Made by a program: the position numbers and the translations under genes. The notes beneath the pieces were generated by a model. It was not told the DNA's origin, ran no database searches, and saw nothing but the letters and a program-made list of their open reading frames with translations. From Anaerolineales bacterium (GTDB taxonomy: Bacteria; Chloroflexota; Anaerolineae; Anaerolineales; Villigracilaceae), in contig JANTFU010000161.1 in the NCBI GenBank assembly GCA_024763295.1, forward strand, positions 1 to 5,770: DNA of 5,770 nt, written 5' to 3'. Numbering within the stretch: position 1 is the first letter of the stretch; each line of letters opens with the position of its first letter. Positions 1-5,006 of the stretch are shown here, piece by piece.

Positions 1-623
1 GCGGTTGGTTGCACGGTTCCGTCATTGACGGCGTTAAAGACCACCCACAAACGGGAATCACCCTCTAGTTCTATCGGCAGCCCATCCGGGTTTTGAATCA
101 CAAAATTGCCGCGATAAAGTCCTTCGATGCCCGGCACTTGCAAATCGACCGAAATATCGGCAGTTTCGCCGGGATTCGTCAGCGGGAGCGGGATGCCATC
201 CTGCGCGCCAAAATCAAATTCGGAATAATGCGCCAGCGTATAGCCGTACCACCAAATACAGGACCCCACATTTTGGATGCGCCAAGTTTTGGTGATAACA
301 CTGTTTGTCGATACATTGCTCTCGTCCGGAATGGTCACATCGGCGATAAAGCGACCGGCGTTTGTACAGTCGGCGGCGTTCTCTGGCGGGAGCGGGGTGT
401 TCGTTGCCGTTGGCGGTAATGGTGTGGTACTGGGCGTGGGGCTTTTTGCCGGAACCACTGTTTCGGTCACGGTCGGTTCGGCGGGTTGGGTTTCTGTTGG
501 GGCAAGGGTAGCTTCTTCGGGCGTTGTCACCGTTGCGGTTGGCGTTGCCGATCCATCCGTCGTATTACAGGCGCTTAGGAAAAGCACCATCAGAAAGAGT
601 ACAAGAAAAATCTTTTTAGCCAT
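1..623 (-). CDS. Secreted lipoprotein with NBR1-type Ig-like domain (partial, C-terminus off left edge)
   Basis: The frame is open from an ATG at 623-621 to the window edge, giving 207 residues with no stop, so the C-terminus is missing. A GCGAGG ribosome site (complement of 629-634) lies 5 nt before the ATG. Residues 1-19 form a lipoprotein signal: KK, a hydrophobic core, then the lipobox LSAC with Cys19 as the lipidation site. Residues about 25-80 are a Thr/Pro/Ala-rich linker, typical of a stalk holding a domain away from the membrane. Residues about 84-200 resemble the NBR1-like Ig domain: TKTWRIQNVGSCIW at 111-124, followed by a PLPLTNPGETADISVDL strand region, a GLYRGNFVIQN segment and a final LWVVFN strand. 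Cys86 and Cys122 could form a disulfide. This beta-sandwich is common in extracytoplasmic proteins of Anaerolineae and is thought to mediate binding; the ligand here is unknown. It is transcribed away from the respiratory genes, so no functional link is implied. The domain call is from recalled motif, not a profile search. Confidence 0.85.
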   Translation of the reverse strand, partial: MAKKIFLVLFLMVLFLSACNTTDGSATPTATVTTPEEATLAPTETQPAEPTVTETVVPAKSPTPSTTPLPPTATNTPLPPENAADCTNAGRFIADVTIPDESNVSTNSVITKTWRIQNVGSCIWWYGYTLAHYSEFDFGAQDGIPLPLTNPGETADISVDLQVPGIEGLYRGNFVIQNPDGLPIELEGDSRLWVVFNAVNDGTVQPT

Positions 624-628
624 GATCG

Positions 629-634
629 CCTCGC
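629..634 (-). promoter_or_regulatory. Ribosome binding site of the lipoprotein gene
   Basis: On the minus strand this reads GCGAGG, 5 nt upstream of the ATG at 623. It supports this start over any internal Met such as residue 12, which lies inside the signal-peptide core. Confidence 0.6.
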
Positions 635-712
635 TTCTCTTGGAAATTGCGTTACGTTATCCCTGATAGTACCATAGTCCTTAAACATGAAAAACGATTC
701 AAATCCTTCAAT

Positions 713-749
713 GGCTCTTTACAGTTTCTTTAAGAAGAGCCTGTATAGT
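713..749 (+). promoter_or_regulatory. Candidate promoter with overlapping dyad upstream of the OB-like gene
   Basis: In the divergent intergenic region, TTTACA (718-723) and TATAGT (744-749, preceded by TG at 742-743) resemble -35 and -10 boxes. The 20-nt spacer is longer than ideal, so the extended -10 may matter more. A perfect 7-bp inverted repeat, GGCTCTT (713-719) and AAGAGCC (735-741), spans the -35 box and ends just before the -10. That is where an operator would sit. The OB-like gene start is about 50 nt downstream. No equally good promoter was found for the divergent lipoprotein gene; a weak TACTAT lies on the minus strand near 670. Confidence 0.35.
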
Positions 750-787
750 ATCAGCATTCAATAAAAAAATAGATTGTGCCGATGCAC

Positions 788-793
788 AAGGAG
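788..793 (+). promoter_or_regulatory. Ribosome binding site of the OB-like gene
   Basis: AAGGAG lies 6 nt before the ATG at 800. It decides the start: an in-frame GTG at 776 and ATG at 782 lie upstream, but they would place this site inside the coding region and would put a charged stretch ahead of the signal peptide. Confidence 0.8.
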
Positions 794-799
794 AAAATC

Positions 800-1672
800 A
801 TGTTTAAAAAAGTAGCGATTGCTTTATTAGTCCTGACCGTTTTGGGCGCCGCTGGCGCAGCGCTGGCTTATAACAACACAACCGTTGTTCCCGCTTCCGC
901 AGAAGGTGCTGTTTTACCGCAAACGAGCAATACTGCCAAGGGCGGTGGCGGCTATGGGCAGCAAGGCGCGCAAGGACAACAAGGGGAAAGTCAGGGCGAT
1001 GCCATGATGACTGCCGAAGGTTCCCTCGGCGAACCCTGGATCGAAACCGGCGTGATTAGCGCTATTGAAGATACCGGCATTCAGATGACCCTTGATAACG
1101 GCGAAAGCGTTTTCGTTGAGCTTGGTCCGGTAGATTATTGGCAAAATCAGGGCGTGACGGTCAATGTTGGCGATACGGTGATGATCGAAGGATCAATCAA
1201 CGAGGGCATGATCCACGCGAACACATTGGTCACCAACGCCGGGGATGCGATTGTTCTTCGTACAGAAACAGGACAACCGATGTGGAGCGGCGGCGTTGAC
1301 AATGGGCAGGGACAGAATGGCAACAGTGAACACAGCGGCGAGCCTGATAAACAGATCGACGAATGGGTCACCATTGAAGGTTCTTTGATGTCATTTCAGG
1401 GTGGCAATATGACCATGTCGACCGCTGCGGGTGAAATCATCCCGTTCAAGACCGGTCAGCCGCGTTTCTTCTCCGAACAGGGTGTCACCTTTCAGGTTGG
1501 AGATGAGATTATCGTGGTCGGATATTATGACCAAGCCGGACAGTTTGTCGCCGGCGATATCACCCAAGTCTCTACCGGCGCGCGCGTGATGTTGCTCGAC
1601 CCGAACGGACGCCCGCTTTGGGCAGGTCCCGGCAACGGGCAGGGCAACGGCGGCGGAAACGGAAACCACTAA
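800..1672 (+). CDS. Secreted protein with two OB-fold-like repeats, function unknown
   Basis: The protein has 290 residues from the ATG at 800. Residues 1-23 are a clear Sec signal peptide (FKK, hydrophobic core, ALA just before Tyr24). Residues about 46-66 form a Gly/Gln-rich flexible segment. Two homologous repeats follow, about 79-165 and 187-276. The matching landmarks are QNQGVTVNVGDTVMIEG against SEQGVTFQVGDEIIVVG, and the closing motifs TGQPMWSG (157-164) against NGRPLWAG (269-276). They are joined by an Asn/Gly/Gln-rich linker (165-186), and a similar Gly/Asn tail ends the protein. The beta-strand pattern with a VGD turn resembles small bacterial OB-fold domains found in exported proteins. 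There is no CXXCH, and no Cys at all, so it is not a heme or Fe-S protein. It precedes cytochrome b by 97 nt on the same strand, suggesting co-transcription and a possible periplasmic accessory role for the respiratory complex. That role is inference; no function is recognised. Confidence 0.85.
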   Translation: MFKKVAIALLVLTVLGAAGAALAYNNTTVVPASAEGAVLPQTSNTAKGGGGYGQQGAQGQQGESQGDAMMTAEGSLGEPWIETGVISAIEDTGIQMTLDNGESVFVELGPVDYWQNQGVTVNVGDTVMIEGSINEGMIHANTLVTNAGDAIVLRTETGQPMWSGGVDNGQGQNGNSEHSGEPDKQIDEWVTIEGSLMSFQGGNMTMSTAAGEIIPFKTGQPRFFSEQGVTFQVGDEIIVVGYYDQAGQFVAGDITQVSTGARVMLLDPNGRPLWAGPGNGQGNGGGNGNH

Positions 1673-1701
1673 AGGTCACGAGCGTATCGCTGAAAATTAA
1701 A

Positions 1702-1751
1702 GAAAGAGGAAAGAAGCGTATCCATCTAGCCTCTCTCCTCTTTCCTCTTTC
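1702..1751 (+). promoter_or_regulatory. Purine/pyrimidine inverted repeat before cytochrome b (possible attenuator)
   Basis: GAAAGAGGAAAGA (1702-1714) is perfectly complementary to 1739-1751, a 13-bp stem with a 24-nt loop. The right arm belongs to a 27-nt all-pyrimidine run (1730-1756) that ends directly before the cytochrome b ribosome site. The stem is not GC-rich and lacks a plain U-tail, so a simple terminator is unlikely. An attenuator, a translation-control hairpin or a small dispersed repeat are the alternatives. Confidence 0.45.
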
Positions 1752-1756
1752 CTCCC

Positions 1757-1762
1757 AAAGGA
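1757..1762 (+). promoter_or_regulatory. Ribosome binding site of cytochrome b
   Basis: AAAGGA lies 7 nt before the ATG at 1770. The GGAAA at 1760-1764 can pair with TTTCC at 1748-1752, which would mask the site; the longer upstream stem 1702-1714/1739-1751 competes for the same pyrimidines. Confidence 0.6.
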
Positions 1763-1769
1763 AATCCAA

Positions 1770-3146
1770 ATGGCAGAAAATGAAACCCAAACTTCCCCAA
1801 AAGAGCCGCTCGTAAAGCGTGTGGTGCATTCCATTCAACGTGATCCACTGCCGCCTGAAGATGATCGCGGCAGAATGCGGATTGTGATGAATAATTTGTT
1901 TTTACACATCCATCCGACTAAGACGCCAAAAGCCTCACTTAAATTTACCTACACCTTTGGTTTAGGCGGCTTGCTTTTGCTCTTGGCGAGTGTTTTGGCT
2001 ATAACGGGCGTGCTGCTGATTTTCGTCTATACGCCTTCGCCTGACGCGGCGTACGACAGCATGATTGCGCTGCAAACCGAAGTCTACTTTGGCAACCTGA
2101 TCCGCAATTTGCATCACTGGGCGGGTAATTTGATGGTGGTCGTCGCGGTTTTGCATTTACTGCGCGTTTTTTATACCGCCGCGTTTAGCAGCCCGCGCGA
2201 GTTCAATTGGGTGATGGGTGTCGGCATGTTGCTGATTGTCATCGCCGCAAACTTTACCGGCTATCTGCTGCCCTGGGATCAACTGGCTTACTGGGCAGTG
2301 ACGGTGGGTATCAGCCTGCTTGATTATGTCCCGCTGATTGGTGAACCGATTACGCGTCTTTTGCTGGGCGGTTCGGAAGTGGGCGCAGCCACGCTCACCA
2401 ATTTCTATGCCCTGCACATTGCTGTTATTCCGCTAACGCTTTTCGGCATCGCGTCATTTCACATTTGGCGCGTGCGTAAGGATAAGATCACCGTCCCGCG
2501 CAAGATTAGCGAAGAAGCAGACCAAGCGCGCGTCACCACCATTCCGCACTTGGTCAGCATTGAATTTGTGTTTGCGCTGGTTTGGATTGCCTTGCTGCTT
2601 CTGTGGGCGAGCTTTGTCAACGCTCCGCTCGAAGAAGCCGCAAACCCCGCTCTCAGCCCGAATCCTGCCAAAGCGGCTTGGTACTTTATGGGATTTCAGG
2701 AATTGCTCCTGCATTTCCACCCCGTTTTTGGCGCGATCGTCATCCCCGGCATGGGTCTGCTCGCTTTGCTTGCGATTCCGTATCTTGACCGCGACATGGA
2801 CTCGGTCGGCGTCTGGTTTCGCTCGGAGAATGGACGCTGGGCAAGCCTGCTTTCCGCCAATCTGGGCGTGATCGGCGCTTTTGCCTTTGTCCTGCTCGAT
2901 GAATACTGGCTCGACCTGCCGGGCTGGCTGCCCTTCCTGCCGAGTTACATCAGCAACGGCTGGATTCCCTTAGCCGGGCTTCTACTAATCTTGATCGGGT
3001 TTTACGAAGGCATGAAAGCCCTCAAAGCCACCGACTGCGAAGCCCGCCAAGCCCTCTTTACGCTTTTATTCTCTGCATTTGTCACGCTCACTTTCATCGG
3101 CATTTTCTTCCGCGGTGAAGGAATGGCGTTTGTCTTACCGTTCTAA
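1770..3146 (+). CDS. Cytochrome b of a bc-type menaquinol oxidoreductase (fused b6 and subunit IV)
   Basis: This 458-residue integral membrane protein is the quinol-oxidising core of a complex III-like enzyme. The b6-type half (about 40-235) has four membrane helices. The four heme-b ligands are His115 and His129 (helix B, 14 apart) and His216 and His231 (helix D, 15 apart, as in b6 rather than mitochondrial cytochrome b). GYLLPWDQLAYWA (164-176) is the conserved loop after helix C and is b6-like in having PWDQ. The subunit IV-like half begins near 259. Its quinol-site motif, normally PEWY, reads AAWY (302-305) inside NPAKAAWYF, so the usual Glu is absent. Several further helices reach the C-terminus, which ends with a FRGEGMAF-type tail. 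The only Cys is 423, so the b6 cysteine that binds heme ci covalently is missing. A fused single chain is longer than b6 (about 215 residues) plus subunit IV (about 160), owing to the extra C-terminal helices. Rieske and cytochrome c genes follow on the same strand. Confidence 0.95.
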   Translation: MAENETQTSPKEPLVKRVVHSIQRDPLPPEDDRGRMRIVMNNLFLHIHPTKTPKASLKFTYTFGLGGLLLLLASVLAITGVLLIFVYTPSPDAAYDSMIALQTEVYFGNLIRNLHHWAGNLMVVVAVLHLLRVFYTAAFSSPREFNWVMGVGMLLIVIAANFTGYLLPWDQLAYWAVTVGISLLDYVPLIGEPITRLLLGGSEVGAATLTNFYALHIAVIPLTLFGIASFHIWRVRKDKITVPRKISEEADQARVTTIPHLVSIEFVFALVWIALLLLWASFVNAPLEEAANPALSPNPAKAAWYFMGFQELLLHFHPVFGAIVIPGMGLLALLAIPYLDRDMDSVGVWFRSENGRWASLLSANLGVIGAFAFVLLDEYWLDLPGWLPFLPSYISNGWIPLAGLLLILIGFYEGMKALKATDCEARQALFTLLFSAFVTLTFIGIFFRGEGMAFVLPF

Positions 3147-3155
3147 TGTGAGATG

Positions 3156-3247
3156 TGCATTGCACCTGCTAAGGTGCGTTGCACATCGGATTGGATTGCT
3201 AAATCCGAACTGCAACGCACTTTACACTTCGTTTCAAGTGCAATGCA
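3156..3247. repeat. Nested palindromic intergenic element between cytochrome b and Rieske genes
   Basis: Three concentric stems fill the spacer: TGCATTGCAC 3156-3165 with 3238-3247 (10 bp, perfect), 3170-3183 with 3211-3224 (14 bp including one G-T pair), and 3186-3192 with 3202-3208 (7 bp) around a 9-nt loop. The left and right halves are also built from related units (GTGCATTGCAC at 3155-3165, GTGCGTTGCAC at 3174-3184), so alternative folds exist; for example 3207-3220 pairs with 3238-3251 with two mismatches. This composition suggests a MITE- or REP-like mobile palindrome. It carries no coding sequence and ends 20 nt before the Rieske ribosome site. Confidence 0.7.
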
Positions 3248-3265
3248 GTTCTAGCAAGAAATTTA

Positions 3266-3270
3266 TGGAG
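3266..3270 (+). promoter_or_regulatory. Ribosome binding site of the Rieske gene
   Basis: TGGAG lies 7 nt before the ATG at 3278 and supports that start. Confidence 0.6.
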
Positions 3271-3277
3271 CAACACC

Positions 3278-3760
3278 ATGTCTAAAGAAAAAGTATCTCG
3301 CCGAGATTTTGTCAACATTGCCTGGGGCGTAATGGGCGCTGCCGCCCTTGCCGAACTAAGTTTCGTCGGGCTGAAGTTCCTCTCTCCGCGCGTCACCGAA
3401 GGCGAATTTGGCGGAGAATTTAATCTCGGTCCTTACGAAGATTTTCCGGTCGGCAGCGTCACCCCCGTCGAAGCCGGACGTTTCTATCTCGTGCGTCTCG
3501 AGGATGGCGGTTTACTAGCAATCTATCGTCGCTGCACACATCTCGGTTGCGCGGTACCCTTCGACCAGGCGAGCGGACAATTCGTTTGTCCCTGTCATGG
3601 CTCGGTCTTCACCAACGAAGGCGAAGTGCTCAATCAGCCCGCCCCGCGTCCGCTTGATCTCTTTGCGCTGTCCATTAACGATGCTGGTGAAATCGTCGTA
3701 GATACCGGCGCACCGATTGAGCGCGACCACACCAGCCCCGAAGATATTGTTTACGTCTAA
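3278..3760 (+). CDS. Rieske 2Fe-2S protein of the bc-type complex
   Basis: This 160-residue protein passes electrons from quinol at the cytochrome b outer site to the c-type cytochrome. Residues 7-12 (SRRDFV) form a twin-arginine motif, followed by a hydrophobic stretch (about 14-35) that serves as an uncleaved membrane anchor. This is the usual Tat route for Rieske proteins folded with their cluster. The cluster motifs are CTHLGC (86-91) and CPCHGS (104-109): Cys86, His88, Cys104 and His107 are ligands, and Cys91 and Cys106 form the expected disulfide. PAPRPLD (121-127) is the Pro loop covering the cluster. Ser109 is kept, but the residue two further on, usually Tyr in high-potential proteins, is Phe111. 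Loss of that hydrogen bond lowers the redox potential in known mutants, which fits menaquinol. Length is normal for a bacterial Rieske subunit. The spacing to cytochrome b is 131 nt, all taken up by a palindromic element. Confidence 0.96.
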   Translation: MSKEKVSRRDFVNIAWGVMGAAALAELSFVGLKFLSPRVTEGEFGGEFNLGPYEDFPVGSVTPVEAGRFYLVRLEDGGLLAIYRRCTHLGCAVPFDQASGQFVCPCHGSVFTNEGEVLNQPAPRPLDLFALSINDAGEIVVDTGAPIERDHTSPEDIVYV

Positions 3761-3764
3761 AAGC

Positions 3765-3821
3765 CGTATTGCGTAAAACGTATTTCGTAATGACTTTACG
3801 CAATACGCACTACGCAACACG
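3765..3821. repeat. CGTA/TACG palindromic intergenic repeat
   Basis: CGTATTGCGTAAA (3765-3777) is a perfect inverted match to 3795-3807, with a 17-nt loop. The arms and flanks are made of degenerate CGTA and TACG units, and these continue to about 3821. It begins 4 nt after the Rieske stop codon. I recall similar units in intergenic regions of Anaerolineae; that is memory and not a search. Confidence 0.65.
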
Positions 3822-3835
3822 TTCAAAGTCTTATG

Positions 3836-3871
3836 TCATTGCGAGGCGGTTTAATCGCCAAAGCAATCTCC
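3836..3871. repeat. TCATTGCGAGG...GCAATCTCC type dispersed repeat
   Basis: This 36-bp element has a nested stem: ATTGC (3838-3842) with GCAAT (3863-3867), and inside it GGCG (3845-3848) with CGCC (3856-3859). Its ends match a short palindromic repeat common between genes in many bacteria. Its right end lies 7 nt before the cytochrome c ribosome site. Confidence 0.6.
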
Positions 3872-3877
3872 TTCTGA

Positions 3878-3883
3878 TAAGGA
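3878..3883 (+). promoter_or_regulatory. Ribosome binding site of the triheme cytochrome
   Basis: TAAGGA lies 6 nt before the ATG at 3890. This favours 3890 over the second Met at 3902, although both give the same anchor helix. Confidence 0.6.
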
Positions 3884-3889
3884 ATAATC

Positions 3890-4960
3890 ATGACCATACC
3901 CATGAAAATCATCGGCTTGTTGGCTACGCTCGTCATTCTGGCGATCATCCCGATCTACAGCATGATCGAACCCGAACAACAGGCACAGCAACTCGAATCT
4001 TTTTATACCGATGCCGTTGTCACCTCCACAGACATCTACGCTGAGAACTGCGCGGTCTGCCATGGCGCAGCCGGTGAAGGCATTGGCGATACGCCTCCAC
4101 TCAACAGCGAAGGTCTACGCGCCATGTCCGAAAATGAGTTGATCAAAGTTATCTCACGCGGACGCGACAATACCATCATGGCAGCCTGGGCTGTCGAAGA
4201 AGGCGGTATTTTAAGCGCCGCGCAAATTGGCGACATGGTCATCTTTATCCAGCAAGCCAACTGGGAATATGTGGACGCTCGTGTCAACGAACTTGGGATG
4301 ACCCCGCCCGAAGTGATCGAAATGGAAGTTTCGGAAGAGATGCTTGCCTCGCTCGCATCTCTCGACGGCGGCGATACCCTAAGCCTTGGGTTGACAACTT
4401 ACGCAGAAAATTGCGCTGCCTGTCATGGCTCGAACGGTGCAGGGACAATGATTGCCCCCGCCCTCGACTCCGCGAACCTGCGCGCCACGCCCCGGGACGA
4501 GATACTGGCTACCGTCAATAATGGTGTCAACGGCACCCTAATGGCGAGTTGGCAAAATATCCTTGCTCCCGAAGAGATTAACGCCACCGTCGAGTTGATT
4601 TACCGCTGGGATGAAGTACTCAACTCCGGCATCGAATTTCCTGAAGTGGAAGTAATGAGTATTTCATCCACACCGGAAATGATTGCCGATGGCTACGACC
4701 TTTTCCACATCGCTTGTAAATCCTGTCATGGTGTGGACGGTTATGGTAGCCCAATGGCGCCCGCGCTCAATAATCAGCTCTTCCTTGAGCAAACGCCCGA
4801 TGCCGCCATCTACCAAATCATTGCCGGGGGTGTCTCCGGTACGCTGATGCCTGCTTGGGGTAGCCGCCTAAGCGACTACGACCTGCAATCTCTGGTCGCT
4901 TATCTGCGCAGCCTTGAAGCCACCGCGCCAGCAATTCTGCCGCCAATTAGCGAAAATTAG
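3890..4960 (+). CDS. Membrane-anchored triheme cytochrome c, likely c-subunit of the bc complex
   Basis: The protein has 356 residues. Residues about 6-26 form a hydrophobic N-terminal helix with no obvious cleavage site, so it is probably an anchor leaving the rest in the periplasm or outer face. Three class I cytochrome c domains follow, each with a CXXCH heme site and a downstream Met as sixth ligand: CAVCH 54-58 with Met97, CAACH 175-179 with Met218, CKSCH 276-280 with Met320. The Met motifs are alike (TIMAAW, TLMASW, TLMPAW), and domains 2 and 3 share the AP-AL segment after the heme. This shows the protein arose by duplication. The link between domains 1 and 2 (about 120-160) is longer and Glu-rich, and may be a hinge. 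As the only c-type cytochrome beside cytochrome b and Rieske, it probably accepts electrons from Rieske in place of cytochrome c1 or f. No resemblance to c1 or f folds is seen. A diffusible or oxidase-linked cytochrome role is the alternative. A terminator follows directly. Confidence 0.93.
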   Translation: MTIPMKIIGLLATLVILAIIPIYSMIEPEQQAQQLESFYTDAVVTSTDIYAENCAVCHGAAGEGIGDTPPLNSEGLRAMSENELIKVISRGRDNTIMAAWAVEEGGILSAAQIGDMVIFIQQANWEYVDARVNELGMTPPEVIEMEVSEEMLASLASLDGGDTLSLGLTTYAENCAACHGSNGAGTMIAPALDSANLRATPRDEILATVNNGVNGTLMASWQNILAPEEINATVELIYRWDEVLNSGIEFPEVEVMSISSTPEMIADGYDLFHIACKSCHGVDGYGSPMAPALNNQLFLEQTPDAAIYQIIAGGVSGTLMPAWGSRLSDYDLQSLVAYLRSLEATAPAILPPISEN

Positions 4961-4973
4961 CCCCATTCAAACG

Positions 4974-5001
4974 AAGAGCGAGCATAAAAATGCTCGCTCT
5001 T
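4974..5001. terminator. Bidirectional terminator between convergent genes
   Basis: A perfect 12-bp inverted repeat (4974-4985 with 4990-5001) has an AAAA loop. On the plus strand it is followed by TGCGTTTAT, a weak T-rich tail. It lies 13 nt after the cytochrome c stop and 5 nt beyond the stop of the convergent minus-strand gene, so it can serve both. Confidence 0.8.
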
Positions 5002-5006
5002 TGCGT

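Noticed and set aside
93..666. Plus-strand open frames opposite the lipoprotein gene
   Set aside because: They are antisense shadows; the minus frame has a signal peptide, lipobox, linker and a recognisable domain, while these give low-complexity or unstructured products without ribosome sites.
776..799. Upstream GTG (776) and ATG (782) starts for the OB-like protein
   Set aside because: The AAGGAG at 788-793 fits the ATG at 800, and the signal peptide begins properly there.
1702..1751. Rho-independent terminator after the OB-like gene
   Set aside because: The stem is only moderately GC-rich, the loop is long and no U-run follows; a terminator would also cut off the cluster, so it is kept as a possible attenuator only.
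914..1838. Minus-strand open frames opposite the OB-like gene
   Set aside because: They show no coherent domains or ribosome sites, and the plus frame has a signal peptide and two matching repeats.
2560..2871. Plus-strand frames of 68-103 codons inside cytochrome b
   Set aside because: They are out-of-frame shadows of a clearly conserved membrane protein.
3079..3285. Small open frame across the cytochrome b-Rieske gap
   Set aside because: It is a translation of the palindromic element; its sequence is explained by the repeat arms.
3765..3871. CRISPR-like array
   Set aside because: The units are palindromic, degenerate and lack regular spacers of constant length.
3769..4044. Small open frame across the Rieske-cytochrome c gap
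   Set aside because: It arises from the CGTA/TACG repeat and then overlaps the triheme cytochrome in another frame.
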